Origin: RGIG1927 sp045546275
GTDB taxonomy: Bacteria; Bacillota; Clostridia; UMGS1883
Direction: 5' to 3'
NCBI GenBank assembly: GCA_045546275.1
Contig: JAZQCM010000039.1
Location: 1 to 37,374, forward strand
DNA: 37,374 nt
Translations under genes and position numbers: made by a program
Part shown: positions 1 through 7,663 of the stretch, one piece after another
Layout: each line of letters starts with the position of its first letter
Numbering within the stretch: the stretch's first letter is position 1
Notes under the pieces: generated by a model
Databases searched by the model: none
What the model saw: only the letters and a program-made list of their open reading frames with translations
What the model was told of the DNA's origin: nothing

Positions 1-504
1 TGCATAAGAACCAATCTCTTTCACTCCATCGGGGATTGTTATGCTTTTCACATTGCTTAACCCCTCAAACATTGCATTGGGTATTTTTTCCCTACCAGGC
101 TCTATTTCTATTTCTGTAAGGTATTTTGCCCCTGCAAAGGGTCCTCCATGAGAAGCGTTTATATTTGTTATCGTTTTGGGAACTGTTATACTCTTTATAC
201 TTGTTCCTTCGAATATATGGTGACCCAGATACACCAAGGTGTCAGGAAGAACAATTTCCTCAAGGTTTGTGCAACCATCAAATGCGTAGTTGTCTATCCC
301 TGTAACTGTCACACCGTCAATTGTATTTGGCAGCACCAGCTTTGTGGCACTTGTATCACTGTCGGTAATGGTGCCGGTGCTTGCATTAAACCATATGCCC
401 CACTCCTCGTAATAAACTGCAGAGCTTGCCGCAACTATTGTTACATTCGGAATAATTGCAACAATCATAGTTAATACAATTATCATTGAAACAATTCTCT
501 TCAT
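1..504 (-). CDS. Secreted leucine-rich-repeat (BspA-like, LRR_5) protein, 3' part missing
   Basis: The minus strand is open from an ATG at 504 to the window edge, 168 codons without a stop. The start has a GGGGAGG ribosome binding site a few bases upstream. The N-terminus (MKRIVSMIIVLTMIVAIIP) is a signal peptide ending near VAASS. After about residue 65 come repeats of the BspA/LRR_5 type, with phrases such as DNYAFDGCTNLEEIVLPD, GTSIKSITVPKTI and NVKSITIPDGVKEIGSYA. In this family the repeats form a solenoid exposed on the cell surface or secreted, often used for adhesion or as a scaffold beside other domains. The C-terminal part, which could carry an anchor or enzyme domain, lies outside the window, so the full role cannot be told. 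Confidence 0.85.
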   Translation of the reverse strand, partial: MKRIVSMIIVLTMIVAIIPNVTIVAASSAVYYEEWGIWFNASTGTITDSDTSATKLVLPNTIDGVTVTGIDNYAFDGCTNLEEIVLPDTLVYLGHHIFEGTSIKSITVPKTITNINASHGGPFAGAKYLTEIEIEPGREKIPNAMFEGLSNVKSITIPDGVKEIGSYA

Positions 505-544
505 ATGTTTTCCTCCCCGGGTTTTCTACAATATTTGTATGACC

Positions 545-573
545 ATTATAATACAATTTTTTGTTAAAGTCCA
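545..573 (-). promoter_or_regulatory. Promoter of the LRR protein gene
   Basis: On the minus strand a TGGACT box (568-573) is followed after 17 bases by a perfect TATAAT (545-550), about 40 bases before the start codon of the LRR gene. It lies between the spoIVB stop and the LRR start, so the LRR gene can be transcribed alone. Confidence 0.55.
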
Positions 574-586
574 TAAAAAGTATTTT

Positions 587-1762
587 TTATTCCTCCCTCA
601 GCATATTTTCAATGCACACTCCATACCCCTTTGTGGGGTCGTTTACCAGAACATGCGTCACCGCACCAACGAGCCTGCCGTTTTGTATAATTGGCGAGCC
701 ACTCATGCCCTGAACAATGCCTCCTGTTTTTTCAATCAATTCCTCATCGGTAATTGAAATAACAAGTCCCTTCAGTGGGTTTTTGCTTTTTGGCGAAACA
801 CGTGTTATTTCAATTTTATAATCCTTAATTTCCCCGTTCTTTAAGCTTGTCCGTATATAAGCCTCGCCCTTTTTAATTTCATTGGAGGGGGCGGTTTTCA
901 CCCTTTCGCCGGAAGGCTCTTTTTTTAGCTGACCGAATATCCCCACAGCCTCGTTTTTTTCAATGTTGCCAATAACCGGAGCACCCGTATTAAAAGCTCC
1001 CACAATTTCACCCGGGTTGCCCTTTTCCCCCTTAACCACACATTTCACACTGCATTCTTCAATACTGCCCTTTAAAACCTCAAACCTGACCGAGGTGTCG
1101 GAGTCGGAAATTCCGTGACCCAAAGCGCCGTAGGAAAGAGTGTCGGGGCACATGTAGGTAAGTGTGCCCACTCCTGCAGTGCTGTCACGGACCCAAAGTC
1201 CAATTCGTTTAAGCTTGTCAAATTCCGATAAAGAGGGGGTCAGCTTAACAAGCTCTTCCCCCTCCTTTTTCTTAACTAAAAGAGTGATTTCCCCCTGTGA
1301 GGCTTCGATAATTTTTGTAAAGTTGTCGGGACTGCCAACCTTTTGTCCGTTTATTTCTTTAATAACATCCCCGATTTCAATCCCCGCCTTTTCAGCAGGG
1401 GATTTTTCGTTTTCGCTCACTCGCCCAACCCCAACCACCACAAGGCCGTCGGAATAAAGGCGTATTCCCACGGTTTGTCCGCCTAAAATAACCTCTTTTT
1501 CTTCTAAAACCGTAAGCTTTACCTTTTTGTAGGGCACCCCGAAAATACTTGCCGAGGCGGCATAGTCCCCCAATTTTCTGGGGACTATTGCCTTGTTTGT
1601 AACCTCAATGGAGTTGTCGGTTGCCTCAAGCTTTATAAATTTTCCGTTTTCCCACTCTTTGTCCTTGTACATAACCACACTGTCGGGAAAGCTCACCTGC
1701 ACACCTGTAAGGGAAGCGAAAAACATAACAACGCACAAAAAACTAATTAATCTTTTTTTCAA
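587..1762 (-). CDS. spoIVB: SpoIVB serine peptidase (stage IV sporulation protein B, S55)
   Basis: SpoIVB is secreted by the forespore into the space between the two spore membranes, where it cleaves SpoIVFA to trigger pro-sigma-K processing in the mother cell. The protein has an N-terminal hydrophobic segment (LISFLCVVMFFASLTGV), a PDZ domain at about residues 95-170 (SPAEKAGIEIGDVIKEINGQ), and a C-terminal peptidase domain. The catalytic His is in YGALGHGISD (about 217 counted from the upstream ATG), the Ser in VQGMSGSPI (about 357), with an Asp in SITDEEL just before it. Length is close to the 426 residues of the Bacillus protein. An ATG at 1771 touches the AAAGGA ribosome binding site, too close to be used; TTG at 1762 has eight bases of spacing, so I place the start there. 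An inverted-repeat element lies immediately upstream. Confidence 0.93.
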   Translation of the reverse strand: MKKRLISFLCVVMFFASLTGVQVSFPDSVVMYKDKEWENGKFIKLEATDNSIEVTNKAIVPRKLGDYAASASIFGVPYKKVKLTVLEEKEVILGGQTVGIRLYSDGLVVVGVGRVSENEKSPAEKAGIEIGDVIKEINGQKVGSPDNFTKIIEASQGEITLLVKKKEGEELVKLTPSLSEFDKLKRIGLWVRDSTAGVGTLTYMCPDTLSYGALGHGISDSDTSVRFEVLKGSIEECSVKCVVKGEKGNPGEIVGAFNTGAPVIGNIEKNEAVGIFGQLKKEPSGERVKTAPSNEIKKGEAYIRTSLKNGEIKDYKIEITRVSPKSKNPLKGLVISITDEELIEKTGGIVQGMSGSPIIQNGRLVGAVTHVLVNDPTKGYGVCIENMLREE

Positions 1763-1783
1763 AAGACTCATCCTTTCACATGG

Positions 1784-2067
1784 GTTAAGGCGAGGGAAGT
1801 CGAACCCAATATGGTTTTAGTCGGCAAATTTTCCGCCATAGAGCACCAAAATACTCACCAATACAGTCAAGTATTGGTTCCATTTTTGGCACACTCTGAC
1901 AAAAAATTTGCACGATTAAAACTCTACGACCCTTTTCGCAGGAAAAATTGATGGATTTTCGGTGCGGAGATTGCCGACAGGCCGACGCCTTTCAAAATCG
2001 ACAAACCAAAAAGACGCAATTTTAACAAGAAAAGGGCATATGGGGTTCAACTCCCCTTGCCTTACCC
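1784..2067. repeat. 284-bp element with imperfect terminal inverted repeats (MITE-like or structured RNA)
   Basis: The region between pdaA and spoIVB is bounded by matching inverted ends: GGGTTAAGGCGAGGGAAGTC... at the left, and on the opposite strand GGGTAAGGCAAGGGGAGTTG... at the right. Over a 22-base core 19 positions agree, and the similarity continues weakly through GAACCC-ATATG. There is no open reading frame inside. An internal perfect 8-bp hairpin (1857-1878, ACCAATAC/GTATTGGT) sits inside a longer imperfect stem (about 1841-1897). The right terminal repeat contains the stop codon of pdaA and the left one abuts the spoIVB ribosome binding site. Short ends, no transposase and intergenic position fit a miniature transposable element; a structured leader RNA of spoIVB is the alternative. 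Confidence 0.6.
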
Positions 2068-2847
2068 TATGTACTCATCAAGTGGCAAAAACTTGTAGCC
2101 CAGGCTTTGTGCAGTTGTGATTATGTCCTTTAATGCATTGGCGTTGTCCTTTGAAACTGCGTGCAATAAAATCACACACCCGGGGTGAAGATTATCCACG
2201 GTTTTTTTGTAGGCGTAATCGCTTCCACGCTCCTTGTCGGTGTACCAGTCGTCGTAGGCAAAGGACCAGAAAACACTTGTGTAGCCCAAATTTTGTGTTA
2301 CCGCAAGGCTTTTTTCGCTGTAGGCTCCCTCAGGTGGGCGAAAAAAAGTCATGTGCTTATGATATTTTTCGTAAAAGGCTCTGTCTAAGCTTAAAATTTC
2401 CTCCTCCAGCTTTTTAACCTCTTTAATGTCCGCGGTGCATGGGTGGTTCATGGTGTGGTTACCCACAATGTGCCCCTCGTTAACCATTCTGTCCAAAAGG
2501 GCAGCTTCCCGTTTAAAATAGTCACCTGTTATGAAAAACGCCGCCTTTACCCCCGTTTCCTTTAAAACGTCAAGTATTTTTTCGGTTTGCCCGTTTTCGT
2601 AGCCCTCGTCAAAGGTAAGGTACAAGTATTTTTCCTCACCCTTGCCCATATATATACATCCGTATTTATCCATTATTTCCTTTTGCTCATTGGTAAATTC
2701 GGGTTTTTCGGGTGCATTGCGTCGCATGCCCCAGCTCATTTTTTTCTCGGAAAGGCTTTCTATTTCCATTGTATTAAAAACCTCTTTTTCCCCCATAGTG
2801 CAGCCTGCCATCAGAAAAACCAAAACAAAAGCCAGAATTTTTTGCAT
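2062..2847 (-). CDS. pdaA: Polysaccharide deacetylase, PdaA type (spore cortex delta-lactam synthesis)
   Basis: PdaA removes the N-acetyl group from muramic acid so that muramic delta-lactam forms in spore cortex peptidoglycan, the mark read by germination lytic enzymes. The NodB fold is plain: YLTFDEGYENG holds the catalytic and metal Asp, GNHTMNHP the metal His pair, RPPEGAYS the third motif, and VILLHAVSKDN the last His. The FDEGYENG form, in place of the TFDDGP of ordinary deacetylases, is typical of the PdaA subfamily, as is the overall length of about 260 residues. The N-terminus ends in LVFLMAGC, a lipobox, so the protein is probably a lipoprotein. The start at 2847 is chosen because GGGGTG stands seven bases upstream; the ATG at 2862 has no ribosome binding site. 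That site and start lie in the secF terminator. Confidence 0.88.
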   Translation of the reverse strand: MQKILAFVLVFLMAGCTMGEKEVFNTMEIESLSEKKMSWGMRRNAPEKPEFTNEQKEIMDKYGCIYMGKGEEKYLYLTFDEGYENGQTEKILDVLKETGVKAAFFITGDYFKREAALLDRMVNEGHIVGNHTMNHPCTADIKEVKKLEEEILSLDRAFYEKYHKHMTFFRPPEGAYSEKSLAVTQNLGYTSVFWSFAYDDWYTDKERGSDYAYKKTVDNLHPGCVILLHAVSKDNANALKDIITTAQSLGYKFLPLDEYIG

Positions 2848-2883
2848 AAAAAAACACCCCATATATATAATATGAGGTGTTTT
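2848..2883 (-). terminator. secDF terminator overlapping the pdaA ribosome binding site
   Basis: On the minus strand a 12-bp stem (AAAACACCTCAT / ATGGGGTGTTTT, one G-T pair) with a nine-base AT loop is followed by a run of seven Ts. The 3' arm supplies the GGGGTG ribosome binding site of pdaA and the T run ends at its ATG. Confidence 0.85.
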
Positions 2884-2901
2884 GAAATTTTATTACAAAT
2901 T

Positions 2902-3864
2902 TTAGTTCTTCTTTGCGCCGCTTTCCTTCCAGAGAGCCCAGAATGTGGGAGCAACGAAAAGAGAAGAGTAAGCACCGCAAACGATACCAACAATAATGGG
3001 AAGAGCAAATTCTCTGATAGAGGATACGCCCAACACATAAAGAGCACCGATTGTGAAGAGTGTTGTAAGAGATGAGTAAAGTGTTCTTGTGTAGCTTGTC
3101 TTAATAGCTGCATCAGCCTTTTCGCTGACTGTAGCCTTTCTCATCATTCTGTTGTTTTCACGAACACGGTCAAATACAACGATTGTAGCGTTGATGGAGT
3201 AACCGATAATTGTAAGTACAGCTGCTACAAAGCTTGTGTTCATTGTGAACTGGAACACAGAGTAGAACCCGAACATTAAGATTACGTCGTGAGCAAGAGC
3301 AAGAACAGCACTTACACCGCTCTTGAAGTCGAAACGGATGCTGATGTAAACAAGCATAAGAATGATTGCAAGAACAACAGCCTTGAATGTGTCACCGATA
3401 AGTCTTGCACTTGTTGTTGCAGAAACCTTATCAATGTTGATGGAAGCCTTCTGAAGACCTGTTGCTGCTGCAACTTCTTCTACTGCAACGTCTGTAGCTT
3501 CTTCAACTTCTGTTGCATCTTCGCTAACTTCTTCACCGTTGAAGTAGGAAAGAAGACCATTAACTACCATTTCTGTTTCTTCGTTTGTAAGCTCAGTAGC
3601 CTTGATGAACACGCCATCTGTGCCAACTGCCTGAATCTGTGTGGAAACATCAGCCTTTGCGTTTACAACAATAGCATTAATATCTTCTTCCATTTCAGCA
3701 GAGTAGCTGAAGCCTTCGGGAAGCTTGAATTCAAATGTTGTACCGCTTGTAAAGTCAATACCTAAGTTAAATCCTCTTACTGCCATTGAAAGAATGGACA
3801 CTACAACGAGGACGATGGAAATTATAAAGAAAACTTTTCTGTGTGCACAAGGATTCTTAAACAT
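2902..3864 (-). CDS. secF: Protein translocase subunit SecF
   Basis: SecF works with SecD in the membrane to complete protein export through SecYEG using the proton gradient. This 320-residue protein has the first membrane segment at about 10-30, the family motif GFNLGIDFTSGTTFEFKLP just after it, a periplasm-side P1 region, and five more membrane segments from about residue 160, including the conserved RFDFKSGVSAVLALAHDV and GYSINATIVVFDRVREN stretches. The P1 region carries an extra acidic, low-complexity insertion around residues 112-137 (rich in Glu, Val, Ala and Thr). The start codon overlaps the secD stop by one base (TAATG), with AGGAGGG inside the end of secD, so the two are translationally coupled. 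Confidence 0.96.
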   Translation of the reverse strand: MFKNPCAHRKVFFIISIVLVVVSILSMAVRGFNLGIDFTSGTTFEFKLPEGFSYSAEMEEDINAIVVNAKADVSTQIQAVGTDGVFIKATELTNEETEMVVNGLLSYFNGEEVSEDATEVEEATDVAVEEVAAATGLQKASINIDKVSATTSARLIGDTFKAVVLAIILMLVYISIRFDFKSGVSAVLALAHDVILMFGFYSVFQFTMNTSFVAAVLTIIGYSINATIVVFDRVRENNRMMRKATVSEKADAAIKTSYTRTLYSSLTTLFTIGALYVLGVSSIREFALPIIVGIVCGAYSSLFVAPTFWALWKESGAKKN

Positions 3865-5180
3865 TACGCATCCCTCCTTTTAGAAGCACCGTAAACCCAC
3901 GGATTTCTGATACCAAAACCAACCATAATCTTAAGAAGGAACTTAGTAAGGAATACGGCTGTGAGAAGGCTGACAACAACACCAATGAAGAGTGTTTCTG
4001 CGAAGCCCTTAATTGTACCTGTACCGAAAATGTAGAGAACTACGCAGGAGATGATTGTTGTAACGTTAGAGTCAACAACAGCTGTGATAGCTCTCTTGAA
4101 ACCGGAGTCAACACTTGCGCCAACGCTCTTACCGGAATTGAGCTCGTCCTTAATTCTTTCGAAAATAACAACGTTTGCGTCAACTGCCATACCGATAGAA
4201 AGGATAACACCTGCAATACCGGGAAGTGTAAGAGTTGTTCTGTAACCGCCTTCAACAAAGAAGCCTGCCATGATAAGGCATACGATAGAAATGTATGCAA
4301 CAAGGCTCACGTCAGCAACCAAGCCGGGAAGACGATAAATAACAAGCATAAAGAGCATAACGAGGATTACACCGATAAGTGCAGCAAAGAGTGATGTTTC
4401 CAATGCTTCTGCACCAAGTGTGGGACCAACACTACGAAGCTCTGTATCCTTTAAGGAGAAGGGAAGTCTACCGGAGTTGATAATATCAGCAAGCTCCTTA
4501 GCGCTTTCCTTGTCAAAGCTACCGGAAATGATACAAGAATCAGAATCGATAACAACTTCAACGCTGGGCATGGAAACCAAAGTTTCGTCAAGTAAGATAC
4601 CAATGTAGTTCATACCCTGGCTCTTAAGAGCAACTGCCTGTTCTGTAGCAGTCTTGAACTTTGCCTGACCTTCCTGTGTAAGAGTGAGCAACACATAGTG
4701 CTCGCTGTTACCATACTGGCTGATAGGACCAAACTGAGCTGCTGCAGACTGAACGTTTGTATCGTTACCTTCCATAACAACGTTGCCGTTTGCATCTACG
4801 AAGTTTAAAGCTGCTGTTTTACCAATAAGCTCAACTGCAGCGTTGGGATCGTCAATGTTGGGGATTTCAACACGGAGACCGTATTCACCCTGACGAGTAA
4901 TTGTAGATTCTTTGTTTACCTGACTGTCAAGTCTTGCACGGATAATGCCTTCAGCACTGTCCATCTGTTCGGGGGTAACCTTATCAAGATCCTCTACATC
5001 GGGTTCAAATACAATAACACTACCACCTACAAGATCAAGACCCTGCTTAACACCGAGTTCTTTGTCAAGAACACCGGGAACACGAATGTTGCCAATAGTT
5101 ACATCGCCGAATACCACGAAAGCCATGGAAACGATAATAGCCATTACCAACACAAATGAAATAATATTCTTTGCCTTCAT
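3864..5180 (-). CDS. secD: Protein translocase subunit SecD
   Basis: SecD is the larger partner of the SecDF export motor. The protein has 438 residues, usual for Firmicutes that keep secD and secF separate. The N-terminal membrane segment is followed by LGVKQGLDLVGGSVIVFEPD, the P1 head domain (RLDSQVNKESTITRQG, GLRVEIPNI), and the C-terminal membrane block with LPGIAGVILSIGMAVDANVV and the conserved IFERIKDELNSG helix. A strong promoter lies upstream (5242-5270) and secF follows with a one-base overlap, so this is a two-gene operon closed by the hairpin at 2848-2883. GGGAGG is present about ten bases before the ATG. Confidence 0.97.
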   Translation of the reverse strand: MKAKNIISFVLVMAIIVSMAFVVFGDVTIGNIRVPGVLDKELGVKQGLDLVGGSVIVFEPDVEDLDKVTPEQMDSAEGIIRARLDSQVNKESTITRQGEYGLRVEIPNIDDPNAAVELIGKTAALNFVDANGNVVMEGNDTNVQSAAAQFGPISQYGNSEHYVLLTLTQEGQAKFKTATEQAVALKSQGMNYIGILLDETLVSMPSVEVVIDSDSCIISGSFDKESAKELADIINSGRLPFSLKDTELRSVGPTLGAEALETSLFAALIGVILVMLFMLVIYRLPGLVADVSLVAYISIVCLIMAGFFVEGGYRTTLTLPGIAGVILSIGMAVDANVVIFERIKDELNSGKSVGASVDSGFKRAITAVVDSNVTTIISCVVLYIFGTGTIKGFAETLFIGVVVSLLTAVFLTKFLLKIMVGFGIRNPWVYGASKRRDA

Positions 5181-5241
5181 TTGGATTTTTCCTCCCTTGT
5201 AATAATTGTCTTTTATGTAAAAAACATAATGACCAAATTGT

Positions 5242-5270
5242 ATTATATCTTTTATTTATTCTTTCGTCAA
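5242..5270 (-). promoter_or_regulatory. secDF promoter
   Basis: TTGACG (5265-5270), 17 bases, TATAAT (5242-5247) on the minus strand, about 62 bases before the secD start. A near-perfect housekeeping promoter. Confidence 0.8.
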
Positions 5271-5283
5271 GCTTTTTTTAATT

Positions 5284-6648
5284 TTATTCGCCATCTTCTT
5301 CAAGTGCTTCTCTTGCCTTAATGGCAATTGCACACTCTACTCTCTTTTTCTCCATTTCGCAGGCAATTTTGTAGGGCTTGTTCACATCGCCGTTCATGTT
5401 AATGGCATTTGCCGCACAACCGCCCGAGCAGTAAAATCTTGCCCAGCAGTTACCGCAATCTTCCTTGGTGTAAACATTGCTCTTCACAAAAACCTCACGA
5501 ATATCCTTATCAATTGTGCCTTCAAAAACTGTGCCCATTTTGTACTTGGGGTCGTTTGCAAACTGATGGCAGGGATAAATGTCGCCGTTAGGTGTTACTG
5601 CCGCATACTCGTGCCCTGCACCACAGCCGGAAAGCATTTTGTATGCACAGGGGCTTTCGTTGAGGTCAATCATAAAATGGAAGAAGTTAAAGAACTTGCC
5701 ATTTTTTCTTGATTCAAGAATTTTTTCAGCCAAAGCTTCGTATTCTTCAAAAATACGGGGCAAATCTTCCTTTTGGATTGCATAGCTTTCAGTTTCCTTT
5801 GCAACAACAGGCTCAACGCTTATCTGCTCAAAGCCTAAATTGGCTAAATGCAAAACATCTTCAGAAAAGTCAAGGTTGTCACGTGTAAAGGTGCCGCGAA
5901 CATAGTAGTTGTCCTGGTTACGGCTTTCGGCAACCTTTTTGAACTTGTCCACAATAGAGTCATAACAGCCGCTTCCGTCCACTCTCACTCTTACCTTGTC
6001 GTGAACTTCTTTTCTGCCGTCAATAGATAAAACAATATTGCCCATATTTTCATTAATATAGTCAATTTTTTTATCATCAAGCAAAAGACCGTTTGTGGTA
6101 ATTGTAAATCGGAAATTCTTGTTGTGCTTTTCGCCCTCTTTTTTTGCATACTCGGTAATTTCCTTTACCGTTTCAAAATTCATCAAGGGCTCACCGCCGA
6201 AATAGTCAATTTCAATATTTCGTCTTGAACCGCTTTCCTTAATAACAAAGTCAATTGCCTTTTTACCAACCTCAGGTGTCATGTTTTCTCTTTTGCCCAT
6301 GTATTCACCGCCGTGAGCAAAGCAGTAACGGCATCTTAAGTTACAGTCGTGAGCAATGTGCAAGCAAAGTGCTTTAATAACCGACTTCTTTTCATTGAAC
6401 TTTACTAATTCTCGGTAAATGTCCTTAGTGAAAAGCTGGTTCTTTTCCTTTAATTCCTTTAATTCACGCACAGCCTCCATGTGGCACTGTTCGTTGCAGC
6501 CTGCCTTTTTTGCTTCTTCCTCGTTGAAGTTGCCTTCCTCGTCAAAAAAGTCAAGCATTTGGTAAGCTGTGTCGTCCAAAAGGTGCACAGAGCCGCTGCA
6601 CACGTCAAGGGCACATTTAACGCCTAAGGTATCAAACTTATGTACCAT
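5284..6648 (-). CDS. scfB: Radical SAM maturase of the SCIFF peptide (thioether-forming)
   Basis: The enzyme uses S-adenosylmethionine and iron-sulfur clusters to join a Cys sulfur of the SCIFF precursor to a backbone alpha-carbon, giving a thioether-bridged (sactipeptide/ranthipeptide) product. The 454 residues show an N-terminal peptide-recognition region, the radical SAM motif CNLRCRYC at residues 102-109, FGGEPLMNFE about 60 residues later, and a C-terminal SPASM domain with Cys-rich stretches SGCGAGHEY, GDIYPCHQF and CGNCWARFYCSGGC for auxiliary clusters. The substrate gene scfA lies immediately upstream on the same strand, with an intervening hairpin. This pairing is near-universal in Clostridia and the identity is firm; the biological function of the product is still poorly known. 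Confidence 0.96.
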   Translation of the reverse strand: MVHKFDTLGVKCALDVCSGSVHLLDDTAYQMLDFFDEEGNFNEEEAKKAGCNEQCHMEAVRELKELKEKNQLFTKDIYRELVKFNEKKSVIKALCLHIAHDCNLRCRYCFAHGGEYMGKRENMTPEVGKKAIDFVIKESGSRRNIEIDYFGGEPLMNFETVKEITEYAKKEGEKHNKNFRFTITTNGLLLDDKKIDYINENMGNIVLSIDGRKEVHDKVRVRVDGSGCYDSIVDKFKKVAESRNQDNYYVRGTFTRDNLDFSEDVLHLANLGFEQISVEPVVAKETESYAIQKEDLPRIFEEYEALAEKILESRKNGKFFNFFHFMIDLNESPCAYKMLSGCGAGHEYAAVTPNGDIYPCHQFANDPKYKMGTVFEGTIDKDIREVFVKSNVYTKEDCGNCWARFYCSGGCAANAINMNGDVNKPYKIACEMEKKRVECAIAIKAREALEEDGE

Positions 6649-6672
6649 TAAATTTCATCTCCTATACAACAT

Positions 6673-6700
6673 AAAATCTCAGGAGAAATCCTGAGATTTT
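6673..6700 (-). terminator. Hairpin between SCIFF peptide and maturase genes
   Basis: Perfect 12-bp stem (AAAATCTCAGGA / TCCTGAGATTTT) with a four-base loop, followed on the minus strand by TTTTATGTTG, a weak T tract. It probably works as a partial terminator that lowers maturase expression relative to the peptide. Confidence 0.65.
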
Positions 6701-6733
6701 ACGAGTTATTTTATTCAAACTCTTAAAGGAAAC

Positions 6734-6889
6734 TTATCTGCCTCTTTTTCCCTTTTTCTCACACTTCTGGTTAGCTACTGTACAAGAAGTCTTGCAAGCG
6801 CTCTGGCAGGATGTCTGGCATTCGCCGCAGCCGCCGTTTTCAACACTAAGAGCAAGGTTTGCTCCGCTTAAAGTCTTAACGTGCTTCAT
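6734..6889 (-). CDS. scfA: SCIFF peptide (six cysteines in forty-five residues)
   Basis: This short gene encodes a 51-residue ribosomal peptide precursor. It begins MKHVKTLSGANLAL, the conserved leader of the SCIFF family, and has six Cys at 21, 24, 28, 32, 36 and 43 followed by a basic tail. These Cys are the thioether donors modified by the maturase downstream. The start is the ATG at 6889, preceded by AAGGAGG at nine bases; the upstream in-frame ATG at 6925 would add 12 residues that are absent from the family and has no ribosome binding site. Confidence 0.96.
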   Translation of the reverse strand: MKHVKTLSGANLALSVENGGCGECQTSCQSACKTSCTVANQKCEKKGKRGR

Positions 6890-6941
6890 AATTAATATCC
6901 TCCTTATGTAATCGGAATAACCCAATTATAGTATTTTCTTG

Positions 6942-6970
6942 ATTATAGCACACAATAAACGAAAATGCAA
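6942..6970 (-). promoter_or_regulatory. Promoter of the SCIFF operon
   Basis: TTGCAT (6965-6970), 17 bases, TATAAT (6942-6947) on the minus strand, with TGC directly before the -10 (extended -10). A second TATAAT follows at about 6926-6931. Located 50-80 bases before scfA. Confidence 0.65.
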
Positions 6971-6979
6971 ATGTTTTTT

Positions 6980-7378
6980 TTAATTTCTCAAACTTAAATT
7001 AACTCCTGCAATTCCCCCTGCCATACCTGTTGCCATGCAGTAAAAAATATGCATTAAAACATCGGTTGTAAAGCTTATGCCACCAAAAAGCACGTACCCC
7101 AAAAGATAAACTGAAAGCATGTACAAGCCGCCCGACACTCCCCCTGTGACAAATCCCTTTCTTTTAGCCTTTGCCGCTGAAAAAAGCCCTGCCATAAAAA
7201 CCGACAAATAGTTTAAAACATAAACCGATGGGGTTACCGCCTCCTCGGGCAGTGGCGTGTAGCAAATTAAAAGGGCAAGAATTGCCATGAGAATAATTGT
7301 TATCAGAAAGGCTGTAACAACTGTTTTTAAGCATATTTTCATTGTGTAGAGCACATTTTTTTCACTTTGAAGCTCCAT
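6980..7378 (-). CDS. TIGR04086-type four-helix membrane protein
   Basis: The protein has 132 residues with four predicted membrane segments at about 14-38, 48-65, 73-97 and 103-127, and almost no soluble part. The pattern of small residues (Gly/Ala) in the last two helices and the position directly before SCIFF fit the TIGR04086 putative membrane protein family, which is often found next to scfA in Clostridia. No function is established for the family. GAGGTG stands five bases before the ATG. It follows the DUF6514-like gene by 18 bases, so these two are probably cotranscribed, while scfA has its own promoter in the following gap. Confidence 0.7.
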   Translation of the reverse strand: MELQSEKNVLYTMKICLKTVVTAFLITIILMAILALLICYTPLPEEAVTPSVYVLNYLSVFMAGLFSAAKAKRKGFVTGGVSGGLYMLSVYLLGYVLFGGISFTTDVLMHIFYCMATGMAGGIAGVNLSLRN

Positions 7379-7396
7379 TTCATCACCTCAGTATAT

Positions 7397-7663
7397 CTAT
7401 ATGTGCTCTCTTGTGATAAATTCCTCCCCAATTAAAAACAAATGCTTTATTGACACATTTTCATTGTAGAGATAATCGCAAAACCTCTCTGCCTCCTCCC
7501 TTAAGGGCGAAAAATCCTCAATAACCTTTTCCTCTCCGTTGCAAACAATGCCCACGTTGTAAATATCGGTTTCAAAGCTTTCCGAAAAAACCTTTTTCGC
7601 AAAATATGTAATGCGTTTATTTATTCCCTCCCCTTGTATCAAGAGCTTTCTTTCGTAGTTCAT
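7397..7663 (-). CDS. Small DUF6514-like protein
   Basis: A predicted soluble protein of 88 residues starting MNYERKLL. The layout resembles the DUF6514 family of Clostridia: an N-terminal beta-rich half (YNVGIVCNGEEKVIEDFSP) and a C-terminal helix-strand ending in NVSIKHLFLIGEEFI. Function is unknown. The ATG at 7663 is used because GGAGG lies six bases upstream; the in-frame GTG at 7669 falls inside the space between that site and the ATG. It is the first gene of a probable two-gene unit with the membrane protein downstream. Confidence 0.6.
   Translation of the reverse strand: MNYERKLLIQGEGINKRITYFAKKVFSESFETDIYNVGIVCNGEEKVIEDFSPLREEAERFCDYLYNENVSIKHLFLIGEEFITREHI

Noticed and set aside
148..474. 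108-residue Cys-rich plus-strand ORF
   Set aside because: It is antisense to the LRR protein, which has a signal peptide, ribosome binding site and clear repeats.
1784..2067. tRNA or tmRNA fragment, because of the T-arm-like ends
   Set aside because: No acceptor stem, anticodon arm or CCA end can be found; only the T-loop-like pattern is present.
2587..3113. ORFs on both strands across the pdaA-secF junction
   Set aside because: They run through the terminator and out-of-frame parts of secF and pdaA.
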